Positions 1 through 6,869 of a stretch of DNA of 24,156 nt are shown piece by piece. Both the position numbers and the translations under genes were made by a program. The DNA is from CAZVCG01 sp964626265. Its GTDB lineage: Bacteria; Pseudomonadota; Alphaproteobacteria; UBA9219. Every line of letters starts with the position of its first letter. Positions within the stretch are counted from its first letter, which is position 1. The notes under the pieces were generated by a model, which saw only the letters and a list, made by a program, of their open reading frames with translations, was not told the origin of the DNA and searched no databases. The stretch is taken from positions 1 through 24,156 of the forward strand of contig CAZVCG010000028.1 in the NCBI GenBank assembly GCA_964626265.1, written 5' to 3'.

Positions 1-226
1 GCTCTAACTATCTGGCAAACTCAGGATACGGCCATCCTACTCGGGAAATGCTCTAGGCTTAATTAATTGTTTGTGTTATTTATCAACAAGTTATTGTGTT
101 TTTTTGCGATTAAATACGCACAAGATAAGACCTTATTAAACCTTACATTTTATGTTGCTTCACAGCTCATTCCTTGTTAGGAATGATGTCGGTTTGATCA
201 ATAATTACCGCAAGAAGGAACTTGCT
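1..226. other. Non-coding region upstream of first PEP-CTERM gene
   Basis: No convincing gene is visible here. The stretch is AT-rich from about position 55 onward and would hold the promoter of the gene starting at 227. I could not assign -35 and -10 boxes with confidence. An in-frame upstream ATG at 152 exists but lacks a ribosome binding site, so I treat 152-226 as leader. Confidence 0.5.
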
Positions 227-865
227 ATGAAATATCGTCTTCTTATCGTCGGCGTTGCTGTTTTACTAGCGTCAGTCATTAGTCAACAAGCAAACGCTGT
301 AGTTATCTCCACCCCCATTTTAAGCAGCACCGACTTGGGAACGCTTGATTATGGTGATGCAGGTTCGACTCCGCAGACGAACAACACCGGTACGTTACCT
401 ACTTTTGTTTACGATATTGCATCGGGCTTTATTCCCGCGAACAGCAAAATCACATTTAAGTATTCTCTTTCTGGAATAGCGCCTGGCGCTTCTTTGCTGG
501 TGAGCATGGGAAGCTACGACTATGAATTAGGCGGCCATCGTTATACTGGTTCGGCAACGGCCACATCAGGAAGTGCCCCTACCGGTGTAGGCTTTGTGGA
601 TGGAGCGTCGTCTGCGCAGCTCGTTTTTGCATCAGCCAACCTTTCACCTGACTTATCAGGCGGGATTACGACTATCACCAATCTTTCGAAAGGTTTGGTC
701 AATTTCACTATGCAGTTTATAGGAAGCCTCCTACCAGCTGGCACGACGTTGGCTTCTTACTCGGTTTCCGCCGTTCCGCTTCCTGCCGCTCTGCCGTTGT
801 TCGGCTTTGGTTTGGCCGGTCTGGCTGGCGTGAGCCGCTTCAGAAGGAGCCGCAAGAGCGTCTAA
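227..865 (+). CDS. PEP-CTERM-like sorted secreted protein, paralogue 1
   Basis: Predicted exported protein of 212 residues. It opens with a signal peptide (MKYRLLIVGVAVLLASV, Ala-rich cleavage region near QANA). It ends with a PEP-CTERM-like tripartite signal: a VPLPAALPLF motif, a hydrophobic glycine-rich helix and a basic tail (RFRRSRKSV). In known systems this tail is recognised by an exosortase/EpsH transpeptidase and is linked to exopolysaccharide production. No exosortase is visible here. The start at 227 is chosen because GAAGGA sits 7 bases upstream; the longer frame from 152 has no such site and would bury the signal peptide. The middle is a small Ser/Thr/Gly-rich beta-type domain with no recognised catalytic motif. 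The gene at 1141 is a clear paralogue, sharing DLGTL, GFIPANS, AQLVFA and NLSKGL. Substrate or structural role is unknown. Confidence 0.8.
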   Translation: MKYRLLIVGVAVLLASVISQQANAVVISTPILSSTDLGTLDYGDAGSTPQTNNTGTLPTFVYDIASGFIPANSKITFKYSLSGIAPGASLLVSMGSYDYELGGHRYTGSATATSGSAPTGVGFVDGASSAQLVFASANLSPDLSGGITTITNLSKGLVNFTMQFIGSLLPAGTTLASYSVSAVPLPAALPLFGFGLAGLAGVSRFRRSRKSV

Positions 866-890
866 GGGACTTTTTTCCTGTACGCATTTC

Positions 891-918
891 AAACGGGGGC
901 TTTATGCCCCCGTTTTTT
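891..918 (+). terminator. Rho-independent terminator after PEP-CTERM gene 1
   Basis: Perfect GC-rich hairpin: AAACGGGGGC, a 5-base TTTAT loop, then GCCCCCGTTT running into six T residues. It lies 25 bases after the stop codon. Confidence 0.92.
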
Positions 919-1140
919 GTATGTCTTAAAAATTTATGCGCATCCAGGAAATTCCATCCTTTTCGAATCGCCCTAAAATATCAAGGGGTTATGTTTTAAG
1001 CGTAAAATTGCTTTCACAAGTTTTTGCAATAGTCCCATCATCTCTCTGATTTGCCTCCATCTTTGTTATTGCCTCTTCAATCATTGGCTGATAAAAATTA
1101 ACCTTGTATCCGCTGCGCTTGCTTCCGGAAGGAGTTTTCC

Positions 1141-1764
1141 ATGAAATACCGTCACCTTATTTTCAGCGCCGCTTTGGCGTTTGCTCTCGCGCTTAGCGCA
1201 GGGGCTCAGGCCGCCTCGATATTCAACTCGACAGACCTTGGCACCTTAAGCCTCGGTCAGTCGGGGGCCACGAACATCGTAAACGTCGGTGGCTCTGCGT
1301 CTGTTGTGCATGATTTTGCTGATGGATTTATTCCGGCCAATAGCATGATCACATTTACGTACTATTTCGCTGGCATATCAAATAAAGGACCATACAACCT
1401 GACGGCCGATGGCGCTTACGATTATATCTTGGGCGATGCCTACGCAGGTTGGGTCCACAAGAACGCGCACGGTGGCGACGACTGGAAAGCTACGATTAAC
1501 GGCAGCGGCTCGCCCATCCAGCTTGTCTTTGCCACGGCGGATCTGGCCGACGACCTCACGGGTGGGACCATTACTTTCAAGAACCTCTCAAAGGGCTTAA
1601 TGTGGTTCAACACAGCGTTTCTGGGCAAGATCATGAACGGCTATTCAGTGGCTTCGTGGAAAGTAAGCGCCATTCCGATTCCCGCTACGCTGCCCTTGTT
1701 CGGCGCTGGTCTTTTAGGATTGGTTGGCTTGGGCCGTTTTAGGAAAAGCCGCAAAGAAGCCTGA
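1141..1764 (+). CDS. PEP-CTERM-like sorted secreted protein, paralogue 2
   Basis: Exported protein of 207 residues. It has a signal peptide (MKYRHLIFSAALAFALALSA, cleavage near AQA-A) and a C-terminal sorting signal of the PEP-CTERM type: IPIPATLPLFGAG, a hydrophobic helix, then RFRKSRKEA. A strong ribosome site GGAAGGAG lies 7 bases before the ATG. The core is homologous to the protein at 227-865, so the two look like a tandem duplication that has diverged. The first gene's terminator plus a 220-base spacer separate them, so each is probably transcribed separately. The nearby undecaprenyl-phosphate sugar transferase fits the known genomic link between PEP-CTERM proteins and exopolysaccharide. 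The precise function is not recognisable. Confidence 0.82.
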   Translation: MKYRHLIFSAALAFALALSAGAQAASIFNSTDLGTLSLGQSGATNIVNVGGSASVVHDFADGFIPANSMITFTYYFAGISNKGPYNLTADGAYDYILGDAYAGWVHKNAHGGDDWKATINGSGSPIQLVFATADLADDLTGGTITFKNLSKGLMWFNTAFLGKIMNGYSVASWKVSAIPIPATLPLFGAGLLGLVGLGRFRKSRKEA

Positions 1765-1782
1765 TCGTTTTGTCAGCAACGT

Positions 1783-1814
1783 AAAAAGCGGGGGATATTC
1801 CCCCGCTTTTTTTT
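1783..1814 (+). terminator. Terminator between convergent PEP-CTERM gene 2 and sugar transferase
   Basis: GCGGGGG, ATATT, CCCCCGC hairpin flanked by A5 on the left and T8 on the right. The flanking A and T runs let it work in both directions, which suits its place between the stop at 1764 (plus) and the stop at 1876 (minus). Confidence 0.92.
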
Positions 1815-1875
1815 GACTTATCCACGCCGACCCTTTGGGCGCAAGGACTTTACCCTTCAGGCATTATGGCGGAAA

Positions 1876-3525
1876 TTAAAATGCCGTATTCCGGCTGAAC
1901 AGAGCGGGGAACGTCTTCATCATGATGACGAAATCGATCCAGAACGACCAGTTGCGTACATACCATGCTTCAAGCGCAACGCGCTGATGGATCGTGAGCA
2001 TGTTGCGCCCGCTCACCTGCCATGGCCCGGTGATGCCGGGACGCGCGGATTTATAAAGCTTGAACTCGTCACCGTAATAGATTTCCTGACCGGGCATAAT
2101 CGGGCGCGGACCGACAAGGCTCATGTTGCCTTTTACAACATTAATAAGCTGAGGCAATTCATCGATGCTCGTGGCGCGGATAAACTTGCCGATCTTCGTG
2201 ATGCGCGGATCATTCTTGAGCTTCTGGAACTTCATCCATTCGGCGGCGGCCTGCACATCGTTTTCGAGATAGTGCTGCAGCGCGGCTTCGGCGTCGCTAC
2301 GCATCGAACGGAATTTATAACAGACAAATCTATTACCCTTAAGACCGACACGGGCCTGACGGAAAAACGCCTTTCCGCCGTCCCGTCTCACTAGAACGGC
2401 AATAACGGCAAACAGGGGAGAAAGGGCAACCAGCGCTGTTCCTGCCACGACTACATCAAACGTACGCTTCAAGATGCGCGGCAAAGGCAGAGTCAAACGG
2501 TTTGTATCCTGCATCAATAAAACATCGTGCATCATGAAGTTATGCGTCGTAAGACCACACAACGGCAGCCCGAGCCAGGGGGGCAGTATGGAATAAGGAA
2601 GACGCTCGCGCGTCATGGCACGAATGGAGGCCTTATGCTGCTCCAAATCGCCTCCCTCAAGCGCCAAAAAGAGATAGCTGGCATTAAAGGAACGCATAAA
2701 CCGGCGCCAGTCGCTAGGCTTGCGCAATCCTGTCAGCATTTCGGCAGGAACAGTCGCAACAATGTCATAACCCATCTGAGGTTCCGTTTTCAGGGCACGT
2801 AAGGCCGATTGCGCGGTGGGGCCGTCGCCGACGACCACCGCAGGAATCTTCCAGCGGCCAAAACGATTAAGCAACGAGCGCATCACGATGCGGCTGAAAT
2901 GAAGAAAAATGGCGAACAATATCCAACTAAGGCCGAACCAAAGACGCGAGTAGGAACCTTTAATCGCGAATTGAACGAAACCGCCGAAAACCAGACCGGC
3001 CAATACGACCTTTAAATTGTTCCCGACAACTTCCCAGAACGGTAGACGCTGACGGTAGTGCCCTTTCATGTCGAGCCATAGCAGAGCGACAAGACCTACG
3101 CCTACGAAAATAGCAAACTGTTCAAGCGTCGTGTGTGAAAAGAAGCCCTGGAATCCGGTATTTTTAATGTAAACATTAATCAACCAGGTCGCCATGCCTC
3201 CAAAAATGAAAGCCAAAAACACGGCAACCACGTCGCCCAGAAAGAGCCATTTGCCGACGGAATAACCTAAATTAACCACGTTGAATATGAGATCAACTGC
3301 CTGTATTCGGTGGGGATTTATATACAATTTTATATGGGGGATGGAAGCAAAAACTTTTAATTTCAAGGAAATATCATTATCGTTAATTTTTTGAACGGCA
3401 TGGCTGGCCCCACTGAATCTGTGGATATTGTTGGCGTTATCAGCCCAATACTGTGAAAGGCTGAGGTCCGGACCCATTGGATTAATTGAAACATAACCAC
3501 TACCGGCTGACGCCGGTAGGTTCAT
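1876..3525 (-). CDS. WbaP-type undecaprenyl-phosphate sugar-phosphate transferase
   Basis: Membrane enzyme that starts exopolysaccharide or O-antigen repeat synthesis by moving a sugar-1-phosphate (glucose or galactose in characterised relatives) onto undecaprenyl phosphate. Hydrophobic segments lie at roughly residues 78-118, 138-150, 170-188 and 195-212. A CoA-binding-like region with VVVGDGPTA begins near 230. The catalytic domain begins at RILKRTFDVVVAG (about 350) and contains KFRSMR, the Asp-Glu pair in SIDELPQL (D455, E456), VGPRP and ARPGITGPWQVSGR. At 549 residues it is longer than the usual 470 or so. The first 16 codons lie inside the adjoining IS, and neither the ATG at 3525 nor that at 3477 has a good ribosome site, so the native start is probably lost or unresolved. 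Sugar specificity cannot be read from sequence. Confidence 0.88.
   Translation of the reverse strand: MNLPASAGSGYVSINPMGPDLSLSQYWADNANNIHRFSGASHAVQKINDNDISLKLKVFASIPHIKLYINPHRIQAVDLIFNVVNLGYSVGKWLFLGDVVAVFLAFIFGGMATWLINVYIKNTGFQGFFSHTTLEQFAIFVGVGLVALLWLDMKGHYRQRLPFWEVVGNNLKVVLAGLVFGGFVQFAIKGSYSRLWFGLSWILFAIFLHFSRIVMRSLLNRFGRWKIPAVVVGDGPTAQSALRALKTEPQMGYDIVATVPAEMLTGLRKPSDWRRFMRSFNASYLFLALEGGDLEQHKASIRAMTRERLPYSILPPWLGLPLCGLTTHNFMMHDVLLMQDTNRLTLPLPRILKRTFDVVVAGTALVALSPLFAVIAVLVRRDGGKAFFRQARVGLKGNRFVCYKFRSMRSDAEAALQHYLENDVQAAAEWMKFQKLKNDPRITKIGKFIRATSIDELPQLINVVKGNMSLVGPRPIMPGQEIYYGDEFKLYKSARPGITGPWQVSGRNMLTIHQRVALEAWYVRNWSFWIDFVIMMKTFPALFSRNTAF
3500..3519. repeat. IS right-end subterminal hairpin
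   Basis: Perfect 8-bp stem CTACCGGC/GCCGGTAG with a TGAC loop, overlapping the transposase stop codon. This is the expected recognition structure at the right end of an IS200-type element. Confidence 0.8.
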
Positions 3526-3910
3526 GACCTTGAAGATACTGAAGTATCACATCGTCCGTAATGTTGCCACTCGTAGTGCAAAAGTAGCCCCGAGCCCAGA
3601 AATGCCGACCCCAGTAGCGTTTGCGTAATTCCGGGAACTCCAGTTGCACTCTGTGCGACGACCTTCCCTTGACGCGCCGCACGAAATCGCTGATCGCAAT
3701 ATGCGGCGGAACTTCCACGAACATATGGACATGCTCGCGCGACAAAACGCCTGACACGATCTGTACGCCAAGTTCTTTGCAAACCTGCCGGATGATCGTT
3801 CGTATCCGTTCACGCAATGTTCCCCCTAATGCCTTGTAGCGATACTTCGTTATCCAGACGATATGATACCGATGGTGAAAAACGGTGTGACTTCCGGTTG
3901 CGTAGCTCAT
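3500..3910 (-). CDS. tnpA: IS200-type Y1 (HUH) transposase TnpA
   Basis: Single-strand DNA transposase of 136 residues, near the usual 130-155. It opens SHTVFHHRYHIVWITKYRY, typical of the family. The metal-binding HUH motif is seen in EHVHMFVEVPP. The candidate catalytic tyrosine is in the C-terminal helix (VILQYLQGHE), after the family signature ARGYFCTTSGN. The start at 3910 is chosen because AAGGAG lies 7 bases upstream; a longer frame from 3943 exists but lacks a site. Both the ribosome site and the start codon are inside a 27-bp inverted repeat, implying translational repression. The frame is uninterrupted, so the copy may be active. Confidence 0.9.
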   Translation of the reverse strand: MSYATGSHTVFHHRYHIVWITKYRYKALGGTLRERIRTIIRQVCKELGVQIVSGVLSREHVHMFVEVPPHIAISDFVRRVKGRSSHRVQLEFPELRKRYWGRHFWARGYFCTTSGNITDDVILQYLQGHEPTGVSR

Positions 3911-3976
3911 AGACTGACTCCTTAAAATGGACGTTTTCCCCAAGCGGGGCGTCCATTTTAAGGAGTCAGTCTATGA
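3907..3976. repeat. 27-bp inverted repeat locking the transposase start
   Basis: Arms 3907-3933 and 3950-3976 are perfect reverse complements of 27 bases, separated by 16 bases that can extend the stem through CCCC/GGGG. The transcript for the transposase would fold with AAGGAG and the AUG fully paired. The mirror-image arm places an identical AAGGAG and ATG on the plus strand, reading a 6-codon open frame (MNRKNG) at 3973-3993. Confidence 0.9.
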
Positions 3977-4001
3977 ACAGAAAAAACGGCTAAAGCCTCT
4001 T

Positions 4002-4017
4002 CCCGTCTGAAGACGGG
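4002..4017. repeat. IS left-end subterminal hairpin
   Basis: CCCGTCT/AGACGGG stem of 6-7 bp with a 2-4 base loop, flanked by AAAGCCTCTT and GGTTTT. This is the expected recognition structure at the left end of the IS. Confidence 0.75.
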
Positions 4018-4034
4018 GGTTTTGCTCCGAAGAG

Positions 4035-4240
4035 CGGACAATAAAGGTCAGCTTCACCCCACATCAATTGCGCCATGTCGCAGCCAACATGCGAATTGAA
4101 ATGGACTGGAACCAAAAGAACTGCAAGAGTTTTTGGGCCACGCCAGCCTAAAGATGACTATGGACACCTTCGGCCACCTCTGGCGGTCAGATAAAAAGCT
4201 TTTGGATAGTGCGAAAGAGGCAGAACGCTTCTTTGGATAG
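4035..4240 (+). pseudogene. C-terminal remnant of a tyrosine integrase, frameshifted
   Basis: Translation from 4035 gives KVSFTPHQLRHVAANMRIEM, the box II HxLRH motif of phage integrases. After a one-base loss near 4104-4110 the next frame continues KELQEFLGHASLKMTMDTFG then HLW and ends in ERFFG with TAG at 4238-4240. This contains the conserved LGH and the catalytic tyrosine region (DTFGHLW, with Phe where Tyr is expected). The same segment in the intact integrase at 18836-20050 reads SFTPHQLRHAF and MGHSSIKMTMDTYGHLW. The N-terminal two thirds are missing; the IS lies immediately upstream. It is a relic of an earlier element next to the same tRNA site. Confidence 0.88.
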
Positions 4241-4280
4241 CGTTTTGCGGCAAAAATTCCCCTGGTCACAGGATCGAATT

Positions 4281-4300
4281 TTTGAGGCATCTTTGAGGCA
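4281..4300. repeat. Paired TTTGAGGCA repeats, possible arm sites of the older integrase
   Basis: TTTGAGGCA occurs at 4281-4289 and again at 4292-4300, an 11-base period. It lies between the integrase remnant and the tRNA fragment, where arm-type integrase sites are expected. The spacing matches the 11-base period of the TGTGCCA boxes near the right end of the present element. Confidence 0.45.
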
Positions 4301-4431
4301 ATGAGTTTAGCGAACTTCCGAAAAAATGGCGGAAAACCAAGGAAAAATGAGGAAAGCCATTGAAACGGGAAAACGGCGGAAATCGAATGAAAAATATAGT
4401 GAATTGTTATTATATTTCAACAAGTTATCAC

Positions 4432-4476
4432 TGGTAGCAGCGGAGGGATTTGAACCCCCGACCAAGGGATTATGAT
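4432..4476. repeat. Left attachment site: displaced 3' half of tRNA-Met
   Basis: 45 bases identical, in the same orientation, to 22113-22157. They correspond to tRNA positions from the anticodon stem to the CCA end. The 5' half of the tRNA is absent here (sequence diverges at 4477), so this is not a functional tRNA gene but the junction left by integration. Confidence 0.95.
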
Positions 4477-4519
4477 GGACGTTTGATACAAAACATATCA
4501 AATGGTTGGGCGTGTTTTC

Positions 4520-4535
4520 TGCCATTTCTGTGCCA
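4520..4535. promoter_or_regulatory. Putative integrase arm-type site, left end
   Basis: TGCCATTTCTGTGCCA occurs here and again, identical and in the same orientation, at 21955-21970 near the other end. Shared short sequences just inside both att cores are typical arm-type binding sites for tyrosine integrases. Confidence 0.55.
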
Positions 4536-4545
4536 CGCCTAAATT

Positions 4546-5427
4546 TTAGCGTTTATAGGCAAAACGTGGCGTCCAACTTTCCTCCAACGCGGCATCTTCA
4601 TCCTCATCTTCTTCAGGATCAAGGGGCATCTTATCGCTGGACAGAACCGTTAGCGTATAGCCGTAACTTCCGAGGCCGAGAACTTCTTCATCAAGCCTGA
4701 CTTGGCCAGATCCACCGAACCAATCTTCAAGCGTCGTTTCAGCGCAGATTTGCCTAGTCTCTAAAACATTTGAGGTGTCTCTGTTGAACGACAACGTCGC
4801 GCCTTGCGGTAACGGAGCTGATTTTCTTAAAAAGGTCAGCTTCCCTAAACCCTTAAAGCTATCCGACATAAAGCAGTAGGCGACTTTGTCCTTTTGGCTA
4901 ACGACGATGGCCATGGGATATTCACTACATTCTGCCGCTCTGATCGCTGCAGCAGTTCGAGAACACAGGGCTGCGTCTGCCAACGTGGTAATTCCGTCAA
5001 GGCCTATCTTGGCCTTCGAAAGGTTACTCCTAACAAGGGCTTTTGGCATCAGGAGACCGCTTGCAAAATGATCTGCCTCTAATTCGATAGAAGAACTTTC
5101 CGTAAAATTCGACCGCGAGATATGACTTCCGCCCGCTTTCATGATTTCCTCAGGATGCCCCGGCAAAAAATAGTGGCCAAGTTCGTGTGCAACGCTAAAC
5201 CGTTCAAAACCTGCGTTTTTGTGTTCTGTTGAATATATCAAACGAACACTTTCGCCTGCCATTATCAGCGCGCCGGAAATGCCGGAGATATCAGGTGGCT
5301 GTGCATCAACCACAATCCCTTTGCTTGTCGCAATAGCCAACACATCTATAGGGAACGCATCGCAGCCAAATTCTTCTGCCGTTTTCTCCCCCAATTGCGT
5401 CGCCATTTTTAGTCTGAACCCCACCAC
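4546..5427 (-). CDS. ImmA/IrrE-family metallopeptidase
   Basis: Predicted zinc protease of 293 residues. In ICEBs1 and related elements the ImmA partner cleaves the Xre-type repressor to trigger excision and gene expression. The zinc motif HELGH is at residues 81-85, and the third ligand region IELEADHFASGLLMP follows at 114-128, the usual ImmA layout. The C-terminal 150 residues form a second domain of the kind seen in long ImmA proteins and end in a very acidic stretch (DPEEDEDEDAALEE). The start is a GTG at 5427, supported by AAGGAG 8 bases upstream inside the end of the Xre gene; the two genes are 5 bases apart and clearly one operon. It likely controls induction by degrading its neighbour; what activates it is unknown. 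Confidence 0.88.
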   Translation of the reverse strand: MVGFRLKMATQLGEKTAEEFGCDAFPIDVLAIATSKGIVVDAQPPDISGISGALIMAGESVRLIYSTEHKNAGFERFSVAHELGHYFLPGHPEEIMKAGGSHISRSNFTESSSIELEADHFASGLLMPKALVRSNLSKAKIGLDGITTLADAALCSRTAAAIRAAECSEYPMAIVVSQKDKVAYCFMSDSFKGLGKLTFLRKSAPLPQGATLSFNRDTSNVLETRQICAETTLEDWFGGSGQVRLDEEVLGLGSYGYTLTVLSSDKMPLDPEEDEDEDAALEESWTPRFAYKR

Positions 5428-5432
5428 CCCGC

Positions 5433-5759
5433 TTACTCCTTTTTCTCTTTGACCATTATGTCAATGAGGCTCTGAATGTATTCACGGTTTTTATTGGATA
5501 GTCTTTCCTCATTTCGGAACGCTGTCGTTGCTTGGCAGTCCCCCATCAATGTATCGCTAGTAACACCAAGAGCCTTTGCTAGAATTCTTATGTTATCAAA
5601 CGAGGGTTTGCGCCTACCAGCTTCAAAATGGGCAATTGCAGAAGGAAGCAACCCTGTCGCACGGGCAAGATCCGCTTGCGTCATTTCTCTTCGCTCACGG
5701 GCCTCTCTTAGCCTATCGGCAAAATCGCTAGATGTTGTGCTTGACTCTGACATGACCAT
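5433..5759 (-). CDS. Xre-family helix-turn-helix repressor
   Basis: DNA-binding protein of 108 residues (106 if translated from the second ATG at 5753). The HTH domain spans about residues 10-70 (FADRLREARERREMTQADLA, then GLLPSAIAHFEAGRRKPSFD). A short C-terminal tail NREYIQSLIDIMVKE is probably for dimerisation. It is the upstream gene of an operon with the ImmA-type protease and is divergent from the gene at 5924. Upstream is an 18-bp perfect palindrome that would allow autoregulation. No ribosome site precedes either ATG, and the candidate -10 box ends only a few bases before the start, so the mRNA may be leaderless, as for lambda cI from PRM. I infer it keeps the element silent. Confidence 0.9.
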   Translation of the reverse strand: MVMSESSTTSSDFADRLREARERREMTQADLARATGLLPSAIAHFEAGRRKPSFDNIRILAKALGVTSDTLMGDCQATTAFRNEERLSNKNREYIQSLIDIMVKEKKE

Positions 5760-5773
5760 ACCGTATATATAAA

Positions 5774-5880
5774 GTTGACGAACACGTCAACAATCCCGCC
5801 CTCGGATACCGGCGGTTCTTTTTTGGGTGGAGTGTTGACGATTTCGTCACTGACATTATGACATGGCGTCATGGTCGTCA
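5774..5880. promoter_or_regulatory. Divergent switch region with repeated TGACG operators
   Basis: A perfect palindrome GTTGACG-AACA-CGTCAAC lies at 5774-5791. A near copy GTTGACG-ATTT-CGTCAC is at 5834-5850. Further TGAC/GTCA half sites are at 5851-5855, 5859-5863, 5868-5871 and 5876-5880. The first operator overlaps the -35 (TTGACG on the minus strand) and spacer of the repressor promoter, with TATATA/TATACG as -10. The second contains TTGACG at 5835 that can serve as -35 for the rightward gene, with TATGAC about 16 bases later. This is the expected arrangement for an Xre-controlled switch. Confidence 0.75.
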
Positions 5881-5923
5881 AGCGTAACCTTTGGTAAAGG
5901 CCTGCGGGCCGGAAAGACAAAAA

Positions 5924-6859
5924 ATGAAAATACACGGAAAGCGCGTGTTGAATATTGGCAAGTATCTGCACGCTTTGTCGGACAATTCAATGTTCCGAAT
6001 CCTTTATGACGCAACCAACGTGGGGGATGTGGCTTTTAAGAAGGCTGGGTTTTCTATCCCCCCATCTCATGGGGATACCATTCTCCCCCGTTCTGTCGGC
6101 CCAGTGTCGGGCTTCAACGCTGATGGTCGGTGGAAAATTCTGAGAGATGAGCCGATGGAAAGCCGCTACATTCGCACAGTTCGCTGGCATTGGAAGCAAT
6201 GGTGTGGTCGGGGAGAATACGAAGAGATGGAAGATGACCGCGATATTTTCCGTGATTGCTATCCACGGGATTTCATCGAGCCACCGAGCCTTGAACTCAC
6301 CTATATCGAAAAAGACGAACGTCGGCTGATCGTTGCAGGGCCTTTCAAAAAGGCAGCTGAAAAGCACGAAGAAATTAAGCACGCCGTAAATCTGTTCCTT
6401 GAGCTTTTTGGCGAATGCGATCTCGTGAACCTAGACCTTGCCCCCTTTATCCCCGAACCAAAACGGGTAAATTGGCGCATGTTACCTCCGGGGGAATATC
6501 CATGGCCGCATATCCAAAACCATCTTAAAGCAGTCTTGCGGCGCTCATCTGCCGGAGTCCAAGGTATCATCCTTGACCGTCAGAAGACGTTGAGCGACTT
6601 ATCCCCAGATGAGACCTATACTGGGCAAGGCGGTTTTTCGGATTATGTTGCGTACGTTTTCAAAAAACGAGGGATCGTTATTCTTGAAAGCATTCGAAAA
6701 GATAACGCCATCTATGTTTTCGGAAAAAACTGGCTGGCCTTTTCCCGTCTGACCAAGGCAGAAGTTCTGAATAACGGTTTCCATATAGAGAGAATCGTCC
6801 ACATGAAGGGGTGGAAAGATAGACTTATGGCCTTGTTCCAAAAACGTGCTGCGGCATAA
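5924..6859 (+). CDS. Unknown protein, divergent from the Xre/ImmA operon
   Basis: 311 residues, no family recognised. The ATG at 5924 is preferred because GGAAAG lies 7 bases upstream; the frame extends back to a TTG at 5891. There is no signal peptide or membrane segment. The sequence is rich in aromatic and charged residues, with a WHWKQWCGRGEYEEMEDDRD stretch and a C-terminal half (from about FSDYVAYVFKKRGIVILESI) that looks like a compact alpha/beta domain. It is the only plus-strand gene in the left half besides the endonuclease and is controlled from the same switch region as the repressor. Candidates by position are an early regulator, a helper-interaction factor or cargo defence; the sequence does not decide. 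Its stop is one base from the stop of the convergent head gene. Confidence 0.7.
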   Translation: MKIHGKRVLNIGKYLHALSDNSMFRILYDATNVGDVAFKKAGFSIPPSHGDTILPRSVGPVSGFNADGRWKILRDEPMESRYIRTVRWHWKQWCGRGEYEEMEDDRDIFRDCYPRDFIEPPSLELTYIEKDERRLIVAGPFKKAAEKHEEIKHAVNLFLELFGECDLVNLDLAPFIPEPKRVNWRMLPPGEYPWPHIQNHLKAVLRRSSAGVQGIILDRQKTLSDLSPDETYTGQGGFSDYVAYVFKKRGIVILESIRKDNAIYVFGKNWLAFSRLTKAEVLNNGFHIERIVHMKGWKDRLMALFQKRAAA

Positions 6860-6869
6860 TTTATGCCGC
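6851..6869. repeat. Palindrome formed by two convergent stop codons
   Basis: GCGGCATAA-T-TTATGCCGC: both genes end in Ala-stop codons so their last nine bases form a perfect inverted repeat around one T. It could fold as a 6-bp GC stem and act as a weak bidirectional terminator, although no T-tract follows on either strand. Confidence 0.55.

Larger units (their letters stand above)
3490..4024 (-). mobile_element. IS200/IS605-family insertion sequence
   Basis: Single-gene insertion sequence with a Y1 HUH transposase and subterminal hairpins instead of terminal inverted repeats, as in the IS200 group. The left end relative to transposase direction (right in coordinates) carries the CCCGTCT/AGACGGG hairpin at 4002-4017. 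The right end carries the CTACCGGC/GCCGGTAG hairpin at 3500-3519, which overlaps the last codons of the transposase. Exact cleavage points were not determined; both boundaries are estimates within about 15 bases. Such elements transpose as single strands and make no target duplication, so none is expected. Confidence 0.82.

Noticed and set aside
1813..2394. Plus-strand open frame opposite the sugar transferase
   Set aside because: It is the complement of a well-supported enzyme with conserved motifs; no ribosome site or recognisable product.
4432..4506. Second tRNA-Met gene at the left end
   Set aside because: Only the 3' half matches; beyond 4476 there is no anticodon 5' stem, D arm or acceptor 5' strand.
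4307..4525. Minus-strand open frame across the left att
   Set aside because: It is a translation of the tRNA fragment and flanking non-coding sequence.
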